NCBI RefSeq assembly: GCF_018982885.2
Contig: NZ_CP081848.1
Span: 2,294,001 to 2,358,000, forward strand
From: Polymorphobacter megasporae
Lineage (GTDB): Bacteria > Pseudomonadota > Alphaproteobacteria > Sphingomonadales > Sphingomonadaceae
Direction: 5' to 3'
Length of the DNA stretch: 64,000 nt
Shown: positions 9,402-18,203 of the stretch, in pieces
How positions within the stretch are numbered: position 1 is the first letter of the stretch
Layout: every line of letters starts with the position of its first letter
Program-made: the position numbers and the translations under genes
The notes under the pieces: model-generated
Seen by the model: the letters and a program-made list of their open reading frames with translations, nothing else
Database searches by the model: none
Told to the model about the DNA's origin: nothing

Positions 9402-10034
9402 ATGGGACATACGACGTACGAACCTGTCTATAACAATCGTAAAGCATGGAACGCCGGAAAGACTGTGGGTGCCAAGAAGCCCCTAAAGCCGAAAGACGTC
9501 TGGGCGATCCGGTTCTTTCTCGAACATGAGGGTCGCCTTCGCGACCGCGCTCTCTTCGACCTTGCGATCGACAGCAAGCTACGCGGCTGCGACGTGGTCA
9601 AAATGAAGATTGGCGACCTCGTCAGCGGTGGACGAATCCGCAGCCGTACGATGGTCGTGCAACAGAAGACCGGCCGACCGGTCCAGTTCGAGATTGTCGA
9701 GCCAGCAAGGACGACTTTGATCAAATGGCTCGAGCTGCGGGGCGGGAGCCTCGATGATTTCGCCTTTCCCAGCCGTGTCGACCATACCGACCACCTTAGC
9801 ACGCGCCAATACGCTCGTCTGGTCGAGGAATGGGTGGTGGCGGTAGGCTTGCCGCGGCAGGATTATGGCACGCACTCGCTCCGGCGGACGAAGGCGGCGC
9901 TGGTGTACAAGCGCACCGGCAATCTACGGGCTGTGCAGATGCTTCTTGGGCATACCAAGATCGAGACGACCGTGCGCTACCTTGGGGTCGACATAGAGGA
10001 TGCGCTCGCGCTTTCCGAAGCCACTGATCTGTAA
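9402..10034 (+). CDS. Small tyrosine recombinase/integrase
   Basis: 210 residues from an ATG at 9402 preceded by GGAGAGGAG. It is a catalytic-domain-only tyrosine recombinase: the first Arg lies in SKLRGCDVVKMKIGDL, a Lys in QQKTGRP, the His-x-x-Arg box in THSLRR, then LLGHTKIETTVRYLG containing the second His and the nucleophile Tyr. The usual N-terminal core-binding (SAM-like) domain is nearly absent, which is normal for one family of short integrases in proteobacteria. All catalytic residues are visible, so it may be active. It sits beside IS debris, but no att site, tRNA or cargo phage gene is seen. Confidence 0.85.
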   Translation: MGHTTYEPVYNNRKAWNAGKTVGAKKPLKPKDVWAIRFFLEHEGRLRDRALFDLAIDSKLRGCDVVKMKIGDLVSGGRIRSRTMVVQQKTGRPVQFEIVEPARTTLIKWLELRGGSLDDFAFPSRVDHTDHLSTRQYARLVEEWVVAVGLPRQDYGTHSLRRTKAALVYKRTGNLRAVQMLLGHTKIETTVRYLGVDIEDALALSEATDL

Positions 10035-10040
10035 CTGATC

Positions 10041-10073
10041 GCGCGCGCCTCCCGTTCGGCGCGCGCGCTCTTT
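10041..10073 (+). terminator. Terminator after integrase
   Basis: A 9-bp GC stem, GCGCGCGCC (10041-10049) with GGCGCGCGC (10058-10066), is followed by GCTCTTTGTG. It begins six bases after the integrase stop. Confidence 0.6.
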
Positions 10074-10321
10074 GTGGTCACCGCACCGCGGCCTTAGCGA
10101 CCAAACTGGCAGCATCCGATCGGGTAGCGTTCCGTGCGACGGATCGTCCTCAGTTTGCGGAGCCGCGGCGAACGGCAGCTTTCGTGCATTGAGCATCCAA
10201 GAGCGGAACGGCAGAAACCGGCCCCCCACCAGCTGGCGGTTCTAGCACGCACCGATTCATGGCGGGCACACGTCGTCCCACGCTGATAAGTGCTGGACCT
10301 CCCCTCATACTCCGCACGTAG

Positions 10322-11008
10322 TTAGGTCGTAACGGTCTTATTCCGGTGGCGCGCAGAAACACCGACGAGGCCAAAGCCGAGGACCATGAGCGCCCACGAT
10401 GCCGGTTCAGGCACCCCTGGTGCCACGGTTGCGATAGTGAACGACGCACCAATTATTACCGGTCCGGCGATTGTCGCACCTGGCGTCAGGCCCACATTGT
10501 TCTGGCCACAAACTGCAACACCGGTGCAGCTGGTTGTGGTGAATTGAAAATTGAAGCCCGTGCCAGCTACGAAGTTACCACCAGTAGCCAGCGGGATAGC
10601 GTATTTTTGGCCGGGCGTATCAAGGAAAAGTGTGATCGTCGTCGTCGGATCTAGAAAGGTATAAAAAAACTGATTGACGTTGGCCGGGTTTGACTGTGCG
10701 TGCGGAGCGGCGGGGCCACCCTCGGTCGTGTCTGGTCCGGCATAGCTCGTGACGAAAGAATACGTACCGCTGTTAAAGCCAGCGTCGCCGCCATTGATTG
10801 CGCCCGAGAAGGTGAACGTTGATGTCGTTCCATCGTAGCTGCTTGATCCTTGCCCGACCTTGAAGCTTCCGATGCCGGGAGCGGCCGGACCTTGTCCATA
10901 GAGAATCAGGCTCTGGGTTCCGGCACCGAGGGCAACCGAGGCAGCATTTGCGTGAACGGCAACGGCTGCGATCGTGGCGGCGATCGCAATCCTCAGAACG
11001 TCGACCAT
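10322..11008 (-). CDS. PEPxxWA-CTERM sorting-domain protein
   Basis: About 228 residues from an ATG at 11008. A signal peptide (MVDVLRIAIAATIAAVAVHANA) leads a Gly/Ser/Thr-rich beta-type body with a CxxxxxC pair (SCTGVAVCG), ending in GVPEPASWALMVLGFGLVG plus ARHRNK, the PEP-CTERM tail that directs cleavage by an exosortase. An in-frame longer start at 11107 would place charged sequence before the signal and is less likely. Such proteins are exported and then anchored or released at the envelope; the individual role is unknown. Confidence 0.85.
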   Translation of the reverse strand: MVDVLRIAIAATIAAVAVHANAASVALGAGTQSLILYGQGPAAPGIGSFKVGQGSSSYDGTTSTFTFSGAINGGDAGFNSGTYSFVTSYAGPDTTEGGPAAPHAQSNPANVNQFFYTFLDPTTTITLFLDTPGQKYAIPLATGGNFVAGTGFNFQFTTTSCTGVAVCGQNNVGLTPGATIAGPVIIGASFTIATVAPGVPEPASWALMVLGFGLVGVSARHRNKTVTT

Positions 11009-11807
11009 TGTAGACCCCACTGTTTTCTCGAGAGACGTTAACCAATATGCAATGTTAGTGCCAAATACCAACGTCACTATCGACGCCCGACAAGCCCATG
11101 ATTTCAATAGATTGCGCCAGTTCGAGTATCACATGGCGACATCCGTCGACTGAGGTTGGCTCTAAAAGTGTCGGAATCCTTTACAATCGGGCGGCTCTAG
11201 ACTTGTGGTATCTATCGGCATCGAAGCAAAAGCCCTGCGACTTCCCCATTCACTTTTGACGATATCGCGGAAAACCGCCAACGACAGACAGCTTGAATCG
11301 GGACGATCCGAAACCTCCTACGCGGTGAGGAACGGCATCGATTGCAATCGCTAGCGTCAAATTGGCTGGAACCCCGGCAAGGGACAGGTTTGAAAGCTCG
11401 AAGGTCTAGCATATTTCAGGAATCCGCAGTTACGGCAAGACGATGGGGTGGCTCGTGGATGAGCGAAACCGCCGTCAAGACCGCACTCGACCACGCTAAT
11501 CATGGAAAAGTCTGCTCATAACGTTATCATCGGGCGACGTTGGACCGGTTCTGGGGCCCGCTGACTGAAAGTTGGCTTTCTACGACCGTTTGTCCGGAAG
11601 CCGTCGGACTGCTCACGGCGCCTTTCCGACCATCAGGTGTCGCCTGAATTGACGAATGCTGTCGGGAAGAGTGTACCCTGCGTTGGGTCCGATCCAGCTT
11701 CGGGCCGGATCGGCGCTAGGCGACGATCGTGGTTATTTTCTTTAACGATGCTTGTAGACCTTTAGTTAATGTTCTAGCCCTGCAATAAGTTTTGCGGGGG
11801 ACTCAGC
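11009..11807. other. Intergenic region between two divergent PEP-CTERM genes
   Basis: About 800 bases with noticeably lower GC in parts (11020-11110, 11510-11560, 11730-11800) and no defensible ORF. A 66-codon minus frame at 11212-11412 has no domain. Promoters for both flanking genes should be here. I see no tRNA, repeat array or clear riboswitch. Confidence 0.45.
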
Positions 11808-12698
11808 ATGTCGGTTTTAAAGTTCTGTGTAATTGCAGCCTGTTTGATCGGTGCCGGTGGGGCATCAGCGACGGTCGTGTCCAACAGCGTGCTTGGCGAC
11901 CTCAGCGGCAGTTTCAACGGTGGGACGGTCAACGCCACGACGACGACCGACAAGCACGGCACCAAGACCACAGTAAGCGGGCCGAGCGGCTCGGCCAACC
12001 GGTTGTCGGCGACCTCGAGCGGCAACTGGTACCAGAGCGACGTCGGCGGCGGCGCGACTGTTGGCATCACCGACACCTACCAGCACGGTGCCAACGGCTC
12101 AGCGTATTTCAACACGATCGCCACCGCCAGCAAGGCCGACCTGCGCTACAACTTTACAGCTCCGGTCGCGCTGTCGAGCCTGACTTCGATGTCGTACGAC
12201 GTATACCGTGACAGCACCAGCAGCACCGGCAATCTGTCGATCGTGCCGACGATGCGGCTTGAACTGAATAACAACGGCGCCTTTGCCGGCTCGCTGATCC
12301 TCGAGTTCTTCTATCAGGGCCAAACTAACCCGCTGCTCGACACGTGGAATCACGTCGCTGCGACCCAGACCAGCGGGATCTTCTGGACGACCAACGCCGC
12401 GATCGGCACGATTTTCGCCGGTGCAAACGGCGGCCAGCAGACTCTGGCGCAGTGGATCGCTAGCAAGCCCGACGCTCACTACGAAGTCACGGGCGTGACA
12501 ATCGGTGCCGGGTCCGGTTGGCCGGACGGGTTTACCGGCGCGATCGACAATGTGCAGTTCGCTTTTGCCGGCGGCCCGTCGAAGACATTCGACTTCGCCG
12601 CAGGTGTCCCGGAGCCTGCTGCATGGGGGTTATTGATCGTCGGTTTTGGCATGGTTGGCACCGCGGTTCGCCGTCGTCGCGCGGTGGTTTTCTCTTAA
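11808..12698 (+). CDS. PEPxxWA-CTERM sorting-domain protein
   Basis: 296 residues. A GGGGGA SD precedes the ATG. A signal peptide (MSVLKFCVIAACLIGAGGASA) is followed by a Thr/Ser/Gly-rich domain with a jelly-roll look (long alternating hydrophobic strands, RLELNNNGAFAGSLILEFFY), which may bind carbohydrate or surface polymer. The C-terminus is VPEPAAWGLLIVGFGMVG then RRRRAVVFS, a complete exosortase-sorting tail. It differs in sequence from the PEP-CTERM protein at 10322-11008, so the two are not a recent duplication. Confidence 0.85.
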   Translation: MSVLKFCVIAACLIGAGGASATVVSNSVLGDLSGSFNGGTVNATTTTDKHGTKTTVSGPSGSANRLSATSSGNWYQSDVGGGATVGITDTYQHGANGSAYFNTIATASKADLRYNFTAPVALSSLTSMSYDVYRDSTSSTGNLSIVPTMRLELNNNGAFAGSLILEFFYQGQTNPLLDTWNHVAATQTSGIFWTTNAAIGTIFAGANGGQQTLAQWIASKPDAHYEVTGVTIGAGSGWPDGFTGAIDNVQFAFAGGPSKTFDFAAGVPEPAAWGLLIVGFGMVGTAVRRRRAVVFS

Positions 12699-12979
12699 GA
12701 ACAGACGCGTCTGATTTTTAGGCGCGCAGCCTGTGTGGCCTTCATGCCGGGGGGACGAGTGAGGGGCCCCCGGGTTCCTCCCGCCACAACGTAGGCCGTG
12801 GAGGGGCAAATACACGCCGGCCGCGAGCAAGCCTTGGGTCGTTCAACAGGGCCGCCTTGGGCATGGTTACTTGGATCGAACGCAGATCCAGGGGTTGCGC
12901 GAATAGGAAAGGCTCGCAGCTGGCGGCATGGGCGTTTGCGGCCACGAACATTGCGGCGCAGCGGATATGACAATGGCCT

Positions 12980-13426
12980 TCACGAGCCTGCCCCCCATTT
13001 CGCTTGAGCAGCAATCAGCAGGTCCACCACGGCGTCCTTGGGCCGGTCCCACCGGCTCGGCAGGTAGAAGTGCTTGCCGCGCGGGTCTTTGGTATATTCA
13101 CGAAAGCTGATCACCCAGTCGGTCTTGAAGTGGTCGAGGGTGAAACTATCCACATCCCGCCAGCGCCAAAACCGCTTCACTCCGAGACCCACATAACCCA
13201 GCCCCTCCGGGGCGATGGTCAGGCGAAAGCCCATCTTGCGGATCGCGAACCCAACGGCGAGGACCCAAAGTCCCACTAGCTCTACGATCCCGCCGATCAA
13301 CGCGATGTGGGTAACACTCCAGACGACGATGCCGGCCACCATTGCCATCAGGCCCGCCACGATCATTATCAGCGGAAGTCCTTTCGGGCCGATCAGCACG
13401 ATCGGCGTCTGGTCGAGATCGAGCAT
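12980..13426 (-). CDS. Small membrane protein with PH-like C-terminal domain
   Basis: 148 residues, ATG preceded by AGGAAGGA. Two or three hydrophobic helices (about residues 17-65, including VAGIVVWSVTHIALIGGIVEL) are followed by a soluble part (LTIAPEGLGYVGLGVKRFWRWRDVDSFTLDHFKTD) that resembles bacterial PH-like domains found after paired transmembrane helices in many hypothetical proteins. Function is unknown. The 280 bases downstream hold no confident gene. Confidence 0.7.
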   Translation of the reverse strand: MLDLDQTPIVLIGPKGLPLIMIVAGLMAMVAGIVVWSVTHIALIGGIVELVGLWVLAVGFAIRKMGFRLTIAPEGLGYVGLGVKRFWRWRDVDSFTLDHFKTDWVISFREYTKDPRGKHFYLPSRWDRPKDAVVDLLIAAQAKWGAGS

Positions 13427-13757
13427 CCGGTCCTTCCTAGCTTCGTGATTTTCAGGTGAGGTCGATCAGCACCCCGTGCTTGACCGCTTTCGCAGCATGA
13501 AGATACCGGCAAGCGTATTGACGCCTCGCAAACCGACCACGAAAATGGCCAAGCTGTTTAGCCTACCTCAGATCGTTGCGGCGTTGATCGCCTGCGCGTC
13601 CGATTTGGCGTTGGTCGTGGTTATGGTTTTTAACAGAAGCTTTCTCATCGCATTCTATCAGCAGGTCGGAGCCTTAGTCCCTCATTCGTGGAGATAAGCG
13701 TCCAAACGAGAATGCTCTTGCGATCCGCCCCGACGACGGCACACGCGCGCCGCTCGC
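13427..13757. other. Intergenic, possible small membrane ORF only
   Basis: A plus frame at 13476-13697 contains a hydrophobic stretch (IVAALIACASDLALVVVMVF) but no good SD and no family I recognise. I do not call it a gene. Otherwise nothing is visible. Confidence 0.4.
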
Positions 13758-14077
13758 TCATCCCCCGCGTCGCCTGGAGACGCGCGACCGCCTCCCGCTT
13801 TGCGGCGGGCGCCACCATTTTTTGACAGCAGGTCCTTCAACCCCGCGTTGTGAGCATCGTGTCCGCCAGCAGCCGCTTAAGCCGCGCGTTCTCCTCATCG
13901 AGTGCCCGCAGCCGATTGGCATCCGACGCCTCGAGGACACCAAATTTGGCCTTCTACGCATAATAAGTCGCGCTCGACATCGCTTGCTTGCGGCACAGCT
14001 CGGTCTACCACCGCGCCAGCTTTGGCCTCCTTCAGGATGCCGATGATCTGCTCTTCCGAAGACTGCTTCCGATTCAT
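13758..14077 (-). pseudogene. IS3-family orfA remnant
   Basis: The frame from 14077 begins MNRKQSSEEQIIGILKEAKAG, the classic IS3 orfA helix-turn-helix start, then degenerates. Further on, LKRLLADTMLTTRG, a stop, then LKDLLSKNGGARRKAG in a shifted frame continue the orfA leucine-zipper end. At least two frameshifts are present and no orfB catalytic part survives. It is a decayed IS407/IS2-like copy. Confidence 0.8.
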
Positions 14078-14127
14078 CTGTCCGTACCTCCAATGGGTCG
14101 GACTCTGGCTCCAGATGGAGGAGAAAA

Positions 14128-14185
14128 TGGGGGGTCACGTCACCACCGGTCGCCCATGAGCTGCCAATACGCGAATGACCCCCCA
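14128..14185. repeat. Perfect 10-bp inverted repeat, possible IS21-like end
   Basis: TGGGGGGTCA (14128-14137) and TGACCCCCCA (14176-14185) are perfect inverted copies separated by 38 bases. GGGGGGTCA-type motifs occur at ends of some IS21-family elements, and this lies between two transposon and gene relics, so it may be the residue of an excised or deleted element. No transposase of that family is present here. Confidence 0.45.
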
Positions 14186-14197
14186 CAAGGAGAACGG

Positions 14198-14385
14198 TCA
14201 TTGTGCGCACCGCTCGCGCCACGTCAGCGGCTTGACCTCTGGGCCATGCCCCGCACAGTAAATGCACTCAGCCAGGAAAGCCCGCTCGCGCACCTCGTCC
14301 TCGACCGCGATCGCTGTCCACTAGCACCGCCGGTTGGCATCCCAGCGATAGCCGCGCCGCCTGATCTTGCACTCGAAAGGACACC
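14198..14385 (-). pseudogene. 3'-5' exonuclease (DNA pol III epsilon-like) C-terminal remnant
   Basis: One minus frame reads CPFECKIRRRGYRWDANRRC, a TAG, then WTAIAVEDEVRERAFLAECIY and GPEVKPLTWRERCAQ before TGA. The pattern 'RGYRWD..RR.WW..........E..[FW]L...IY.......LT.R.R' is the C-terminal module of a family of proteobacterial exonuclease-domain proteins. The nuclease domain is missing and a stop sits at a normally aromatic position. It is a dead fragment beside the IS3 remnant. Confidence 0.55.
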
Positions 14386-14490
14386 TGGCCTTCGCAGACC
14401 TGTGATCATGAAGTGGCTGGGGAAACCGGTACCGTCGTAATTCGGACCGTCAACCGTTCATCGTGATCGGCAAACCTTCAAAAATCTCCG

Positions 14491-14877
14491 TCACCGGCCG
14501 CAATAAGCAGGCAACGGAACCGTCGCCGAGCCCGCGCGCTGGCGCCACTCACCGGTGGTCGTGCGGTAGTATTGGCCTGGCGCGACGCGGTTGGCGAGAA
14601 GCTGGCAGCCCGCGGCGGCGGCCACGTCGACGACTGTGACCCCGGTCTTTGCGGCGGCCGCGTCGGTGTAGACCGCGCGTCGCTGGATGTTGATCTGCCC
14701 GACGTGCTTCGCCAGGTCGGGGCTTCCGCCGCGGATACCGAGATAGCCGTCCGCTTGTTCCCCGACGGTGCCCGCATCGCGCGCGGCCTCGACCACGGGA
14801 TCGGCGGCCTGGGCAAGTGCCGGCGCGCCGATGCCGATCAGCGTCGCGAGCAGAATGGCGGTTCGCACGCAGGCCAT
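14491..14877 (-). CDS. ydbL: YdbL family periplasmic protein (DUF1318)
   Basis: About 128 residues. Signal peptide MACVRTAILLATLIGIGAPALAQA; the mature part has the DUF1318 pattern (ARDAGTVGEQADGYLGIR, INIQRRAVYTDAAAKTG-like, ANRVAPGQYYRTTTGEWRQR). In Escherichia coli YdbL assists the YdbH-YnbE intermembrane bridge, apparently by controlling YnbE stacking. The ATG overlaps the TGA of ynbE (TGATG), so translation is coupled. It is the third gene of ydbH-ynbE-ydbL, in the same order as in enterobacteria. Confidence 0.9.
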   Translation of the reverse strand: MACVRTAILLATLIGIGAPALAQAADPVVEAARDAGTVGEQADGYLGIRGGSPDLAKHVGQINIQRRAVYTDAAAAKTGVTVVDVAAAAGCQLLANRVAPGQYYRTTTGEWRQRAGSATVPLPAYCGR

Positions 14878-15059
14878 CAAAAAATTCCCGGGTTTTTCTT
14901 GATCAGGTCCTGCACGTCTTTCTCAAGCCGGACGACCACTTCCTGACGGATATTGACGTTGAGCGTAATCTCGATCGGCTTGTCCGGAGCGCGGAGCTGA
15001 ATACAGCCGGCGAGCGGCACGATTAAAACGAACAGAAATCCAGCGCGGCTCATTTGCAT
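14877..15059 (-). CDS. ynbE: YnbE-like outer-membrane lipoprotein
   Basis: 60 residues from ATG 15059, which follows AGAAGGA; an upstream ATG at 15074 is in frame but lacks an SD. The signal ends in a lipobox (VPLAGC, Cys lipidated), followed by a short beta-prone mature part (IEITLNVNIRQEVVVRLEKDV). In E. coli YnbE multimers extend the hydrophobic groove of YdbH by beta-strand augmentation to the outer membrane. Its position between ydbH and ydbL supports the same role here. Confidence 0.9.
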   Translation of the reverse strand: MQMSRAGFLFVLIVPLAGCIQLRAPDKPIEITLNVNIRQEVVVRLEKDVQDLIKKNPGIF

Positions 15060-15117
15060 GGATCCTTCTATCATGTGACGCGGACTATCCCACCGCCAAT
15101 TTATCCGGCCTGAACCG

Positions 15118-18100
15118 CTATTCGACGGGCTTTGCGGAGCGGATCACCGCACGCGCGTCGCTGAACGAGGCGGCCGTGCCCAACAGCAGTCGAAAAGGTG
15201 CTCGCACCGTCACGCCGAACTTGAACGGCAGCCCTGTCGCGCGCACCGGCAGTCGGCTTCCTGTCTGAAGGGGGGCTTCGTTGGTGCCGGTGAAATCGCT
15301 CGCCGTCACGATCTCCGCGTCGAGGTCGCCATCGAGCCGCAGCGTCAGCGTCCGGTAACGCAACCGTCGGAGCGCGTCGAAGGCAAGCCGCCCGGCCGCG
15401 CCCATGCTGGCTTGGCCGACCTCGCCGACATATTGGAGAAGGCCGCCGCCGTCGCGAGCTGTGAGAACGCCACCAGCAATGCGTCCCGCCGAACGCTCGA
15501 AGACGAGCGGCAAGACCCCGTCGAATTTGCCGGTGGCGCTCAGGTTCTTGATTTGAAAGCGCTGCAGGAATTGTTCAGCATCAAGACCGTCGACGTCGAC
15601 CGTAAATGTCCGGTGGGGCACGTCGGCGCGGAGCACGGTCGGCTCGACGGTCATCGTGCCGCCGGTAAACGGCCATGCAAGCCGCTCGATCGCCACCGCG
15701 TTGCTATCGAGAAGCTGAAAGCGGACCGAAATGTCGTCGATGGCCACGCCTGGATCGAGCGCGGCGATATGTAACGTCTGGTGGGGCGGGGTGTGCAGCG
15801 AAGGCAGATCGTCGAAGGCGATGGTGCCATCGATGCCCGTCACCGGGCCGAGCGCCGCGGTGGCCAGCCCAACGCCCGCCAGTTGCACCGTACCGACCCC
15901 GGTCACCTTGTCGGCGGCAATCTCCAGACCTGCCACGGTGGTCACCGTCCCCGCGACGTTCGCCACAAGTCCGCGCACAAGGCCGCTGATGTCGACCGGT
16001 TGCAGCGCCGGGGTGAAGGTCAGCGTGGACGACAGCGCGGCATGACCGGTGCTTCCGGCGAGATCGTAGAAGCCCATGACCGTCGCCAGTCTTGCGCCAT
16101 TGGCCAGCTCGACGGTTGCGCGACCAGTCAGAGCCTGGTTCGCGAGGCGACCGTTGACGCCGGTCAGATGCAAGGGATTGAACGCCGGGGCAGGGCGCGG
16201 ATCGGTGAACGCCACTTCGGCATCGTCGAGCGTCAGGACGCCGTTCGCCAGCTGCCAGCGCCCGCGACCGTTGCTCGCGACCCCGAAGGGGCCGACGGCC
16301 CGCAGCGCCGATATCGCACCTGTTCCCGTCCACCCGGACAAGGTCCGCTCTGCGCGAGCGTTGAGACGCGCGCCAACGCGCCACGGGTCGGACACGACGG
16401 TAAGATCGACGTTCGACACAGCGATTTCGGGAACTGCGAGGGTGCCACCGATACGGAGGCCAAATCGCCCTGCGCTCGCCGTGAACGCCCGCCCACCTGC
16501 GGTACCGCGCGTGCCCAGACCGTCGACCGTCATCGCTGCCGCGACATGCGTGCCATGCAGCGTGGCAAGCGGTCCGCGGCGGGACGGGCAAAGCGTCGCG
16601 GCGGTTGCGCCCAGCTGCGTCGTCGTGAGGGTGGCACGATCGAAGCCGATGTGCACGCAGCCGGTGCCGATCGCCACGCCGGACTGTCGATCGAACGCCA
16701 CATCGAGCGGCAGCGTCAGGCCATCGACGCGCCCGCCGTCGAAACCGCTCGACACCCGCAGCGTTCCAGCGGTGGTCGTGTGCCCCGCTGTCACGTCGAA
16801 GCGACCGCCGGTCAGCTCGAGCGCGTCGCCACCGTCGCGCCATGGTCCGATGGCGACGAGCCCATGGCCGCCTTTGGCGCTTCCCGCGCCAGCGATGTCG
16901 ATCGCGGGGAGGCCGCCTCCCTTAACGGTGACCCGACCGTCGAGGGTGATCGTGTCACGCGTCCATTCGATACCGCGGCCGGTAAAGCGCAATTCCGCGT
17001 CACCCGCGCCGTCTGCCTTGAGGTCGGAAATGCGAACGCGCACCACGGGTGCAACATCCCCGTCGACGTGAGCGAGGACGTCGATCCGCCGCAAGGCGGT
17101 ACCGGCGCGAGTGACGAGCTTGGCCGCGAGCGTTGGCAGTCCCACCCGCGACGGCAATAGCGCGATGAGTGTCGCGGGTTGTACGGCGTGTGCTGCGACA
17201 GTCGCGTCGATGTGCACCGCGCTGCCGGGTGCGAGTTGCAACGATCCACCTGCCTTCGTTGGGCCAGCTCGGTCGGGGCCATGAATGAGACCCGCGAGGC
17301 CGCCGGTCCAGCTGCCGTGCAGTCCGGCGGGCGGCCCTTTAAGCGCGGCGTCGATCGCGAGCCCTGAAAGCGTCGTACCCGCTGCTTGCACCGTAGGGGC
17401 CGTCAGGCCGGCATGCGCAGTCAGTCGGGTAAAGGCGAGCGGCGCGGCGACCGCCAGCGTCCACGCCGCGGTTGGCACGGTCGCCTCGCGACACAACGAC
17501 CGCACTAGAAGGCCTTGGCCGGCAACCGCAAAGTCCCGCGCGGCAGTGGTTATGGTGAAGAGTGCCTCTGGAACCGTCGCGCTGCAGTTGGCCCATTGCA
17601 AGGCGACGGTCGCCGTCCGTGCCGTCGCCCGGAAATCACGATCGAGTTGGCCGGCTGCGTCGACCCGGGCGTCGATCGTTCCTGCCGGTGTCAGCAGCGT
17701 AACTGCTGCATCGGCGGCGTCGAGCCGAAACGTGGGAAATCGCGTCGAACGATCGGGCGGGATCAGCCGATCAAGACTACCGAAGCTGACGCCGCCGCCA
17801 TCCGCGTGAACCTTGAGCATCGCACCGTCGAGGCGAAACCCAGCGATCAACGGGCGAAAGGCAGACCATTTGAAATCGATTACAATCCGACGCGCCGTAA
17901 GATCGGGCGATGCTCCGGGACCCAGCCGGACGTTGTCGAAGACCAGCCTGTTGCGCTCGACAGTTATCGTCTTGGCCGCGGCATCGACGCCTTTCGCCGC
18001 GAGGTATTGGAGGACGGCGGCATCGGTCACCGGCGCGCGGGCGATCCACAGCGCGGTCAGTCCGAACGCAGCGATTAGCAGCGTCGCGCCCGCGAGGCGC

Positions 18101-18132
18101 AGTATGAAGCGAGAGCGATAGGAAGCGGCCAC
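15118..18132 (-). CDS. ydbH: YdbH family AsmA-like intermembrane lipid transport protein
   Basis: 1004 residues; GTG start at 18132 preceded by GGAGGAG. One N-terminal transmembrane anchor (FILRLAGATLLIAAFGLTALWI) is followed by a long periplasmic region rich in beta strands, typical of AsmA-like/TamB-related lipid-transfer bridges. C-terminal YdbH hallmarks are visible (LSATGKFDGVLPLVFE, GGLLQYVGEVG, RRLRYRTLTLRLDGDLD). It should sit in the inner membrane and conduct phospholipids toward the outer membrane with YnbE. Length is slightly above E. coli YdbH (about 880 residues), within the range for Sphingomonadales. Confidence 0.92.
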   Translation of the reverse strand: MAASYRSRFILRLAGATLLIAAFGLTALWIARAPVTDAAVLQYLAAKGVDAAAKTITVERNRLVFDNVRLGPGASPDLTARRIVIDFKWSAFRPLIAGFRLDGAMLKVHADGGGVSFGSLDRLIPPDRSTRFPTFRLDAADAAVTLLTPAGTIDARVDAAGQLDRDFRATARTATVALQWANCSATVPEALFTITTAARDFAVAGQGLLVRSLCREATVPTAAWTLAVAAPLAFTRLTAHAGLTAPTVQAAGTTLSGLAIDAALKGPPAGLHGSWTGGLAGLIHGPDRAGPTKAGGSLQLAPGSAVHIDATVAAHAVQPATLIALLPSRVGLPTLAAKLVTRAGTALRRIDVLAHVDGDVAPVVRVRISDLKADGAGDAELRFTGRGIEWTRDTITLDGRVTVKGGGLPAIDIAGAGSAKGGHGLVAIGPWRDGGDALELTGGRFDVTAGHTTTAGTLRVSSGFDGGRVDGLTLPLDVAFDRQSGVAIGTGCVHIGFDRATLTTTQLGATAATLCPSRRGPLATLHGTHVAAAMTVDGLGTRGTAGGRAFTASAGRFGLRIGGTLAVPEIAVSNVDLTVVSDPWRVGARLNARAERTLSGWTGTGAISALRAVGPFGVASNGRGRWQLANGVLTLDDAEVAFTDPRPAPAFNPLHLTGVNGRLANQALTGRATVELANGARLATVMGFYDLAGSTGHAALSSTLTFTPALQPVDISGLVRGLVANVAGTVTTVAGLEIAADKVTGVGTVQLAGVGLATAALGPVTGIDGTIAFDDLPSLHTPPHQTLHIAALDPGVAIDDISVRFQLLDSNAVAIERLAWPFTGGTMTVEPTVLRADVPHRTFTVDVDGLDAEQFLQRFQIKNLSATGKFDGVLPLVFERSAGRIAGGVLTARDGGGLLQYVGEVGQASMGAAGRLAFDALRRLRYRTLTLRLDGDLDAEIVTASDFTGTNEAPLQTGSRLPVRATGLPFKFGVTVRAPFRLLLGTAASFSDARAVIRSAKPVE

Positions 18133-18203
18133 GTTGCCAACTCCTCCAATCGCCGCAGCGATTCAAGCGCGAAGCCACGCCGCCACGTTTCGCGCGGCGC
18201 TTG

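Noticed and set aside
11009-11807. Possible riboswitch or small RNA in the AT-rich gap between PEP-CTERM genes
   Set aside because: I searched for the known aptamer cores (B12, TPP, SAM, glycine) and found none; the AT-rich patches look like promoters.
12742-13014. 90-codon minus ORF between PEP-CTERM and membrane protein genes
   Set aside because: Overlaps the end of a better supported gene and shows no domain or SD.
13476-13697. Small hydrophobic plus ORF
   Set aside because: One possible membrane helix but no SD and no known family; cannot be supported.
15781-17160. Long plus-strand frame inside ydbH
   Set aside because: Antisense shadow; Arg/Gly-rich with no recognisable motif.
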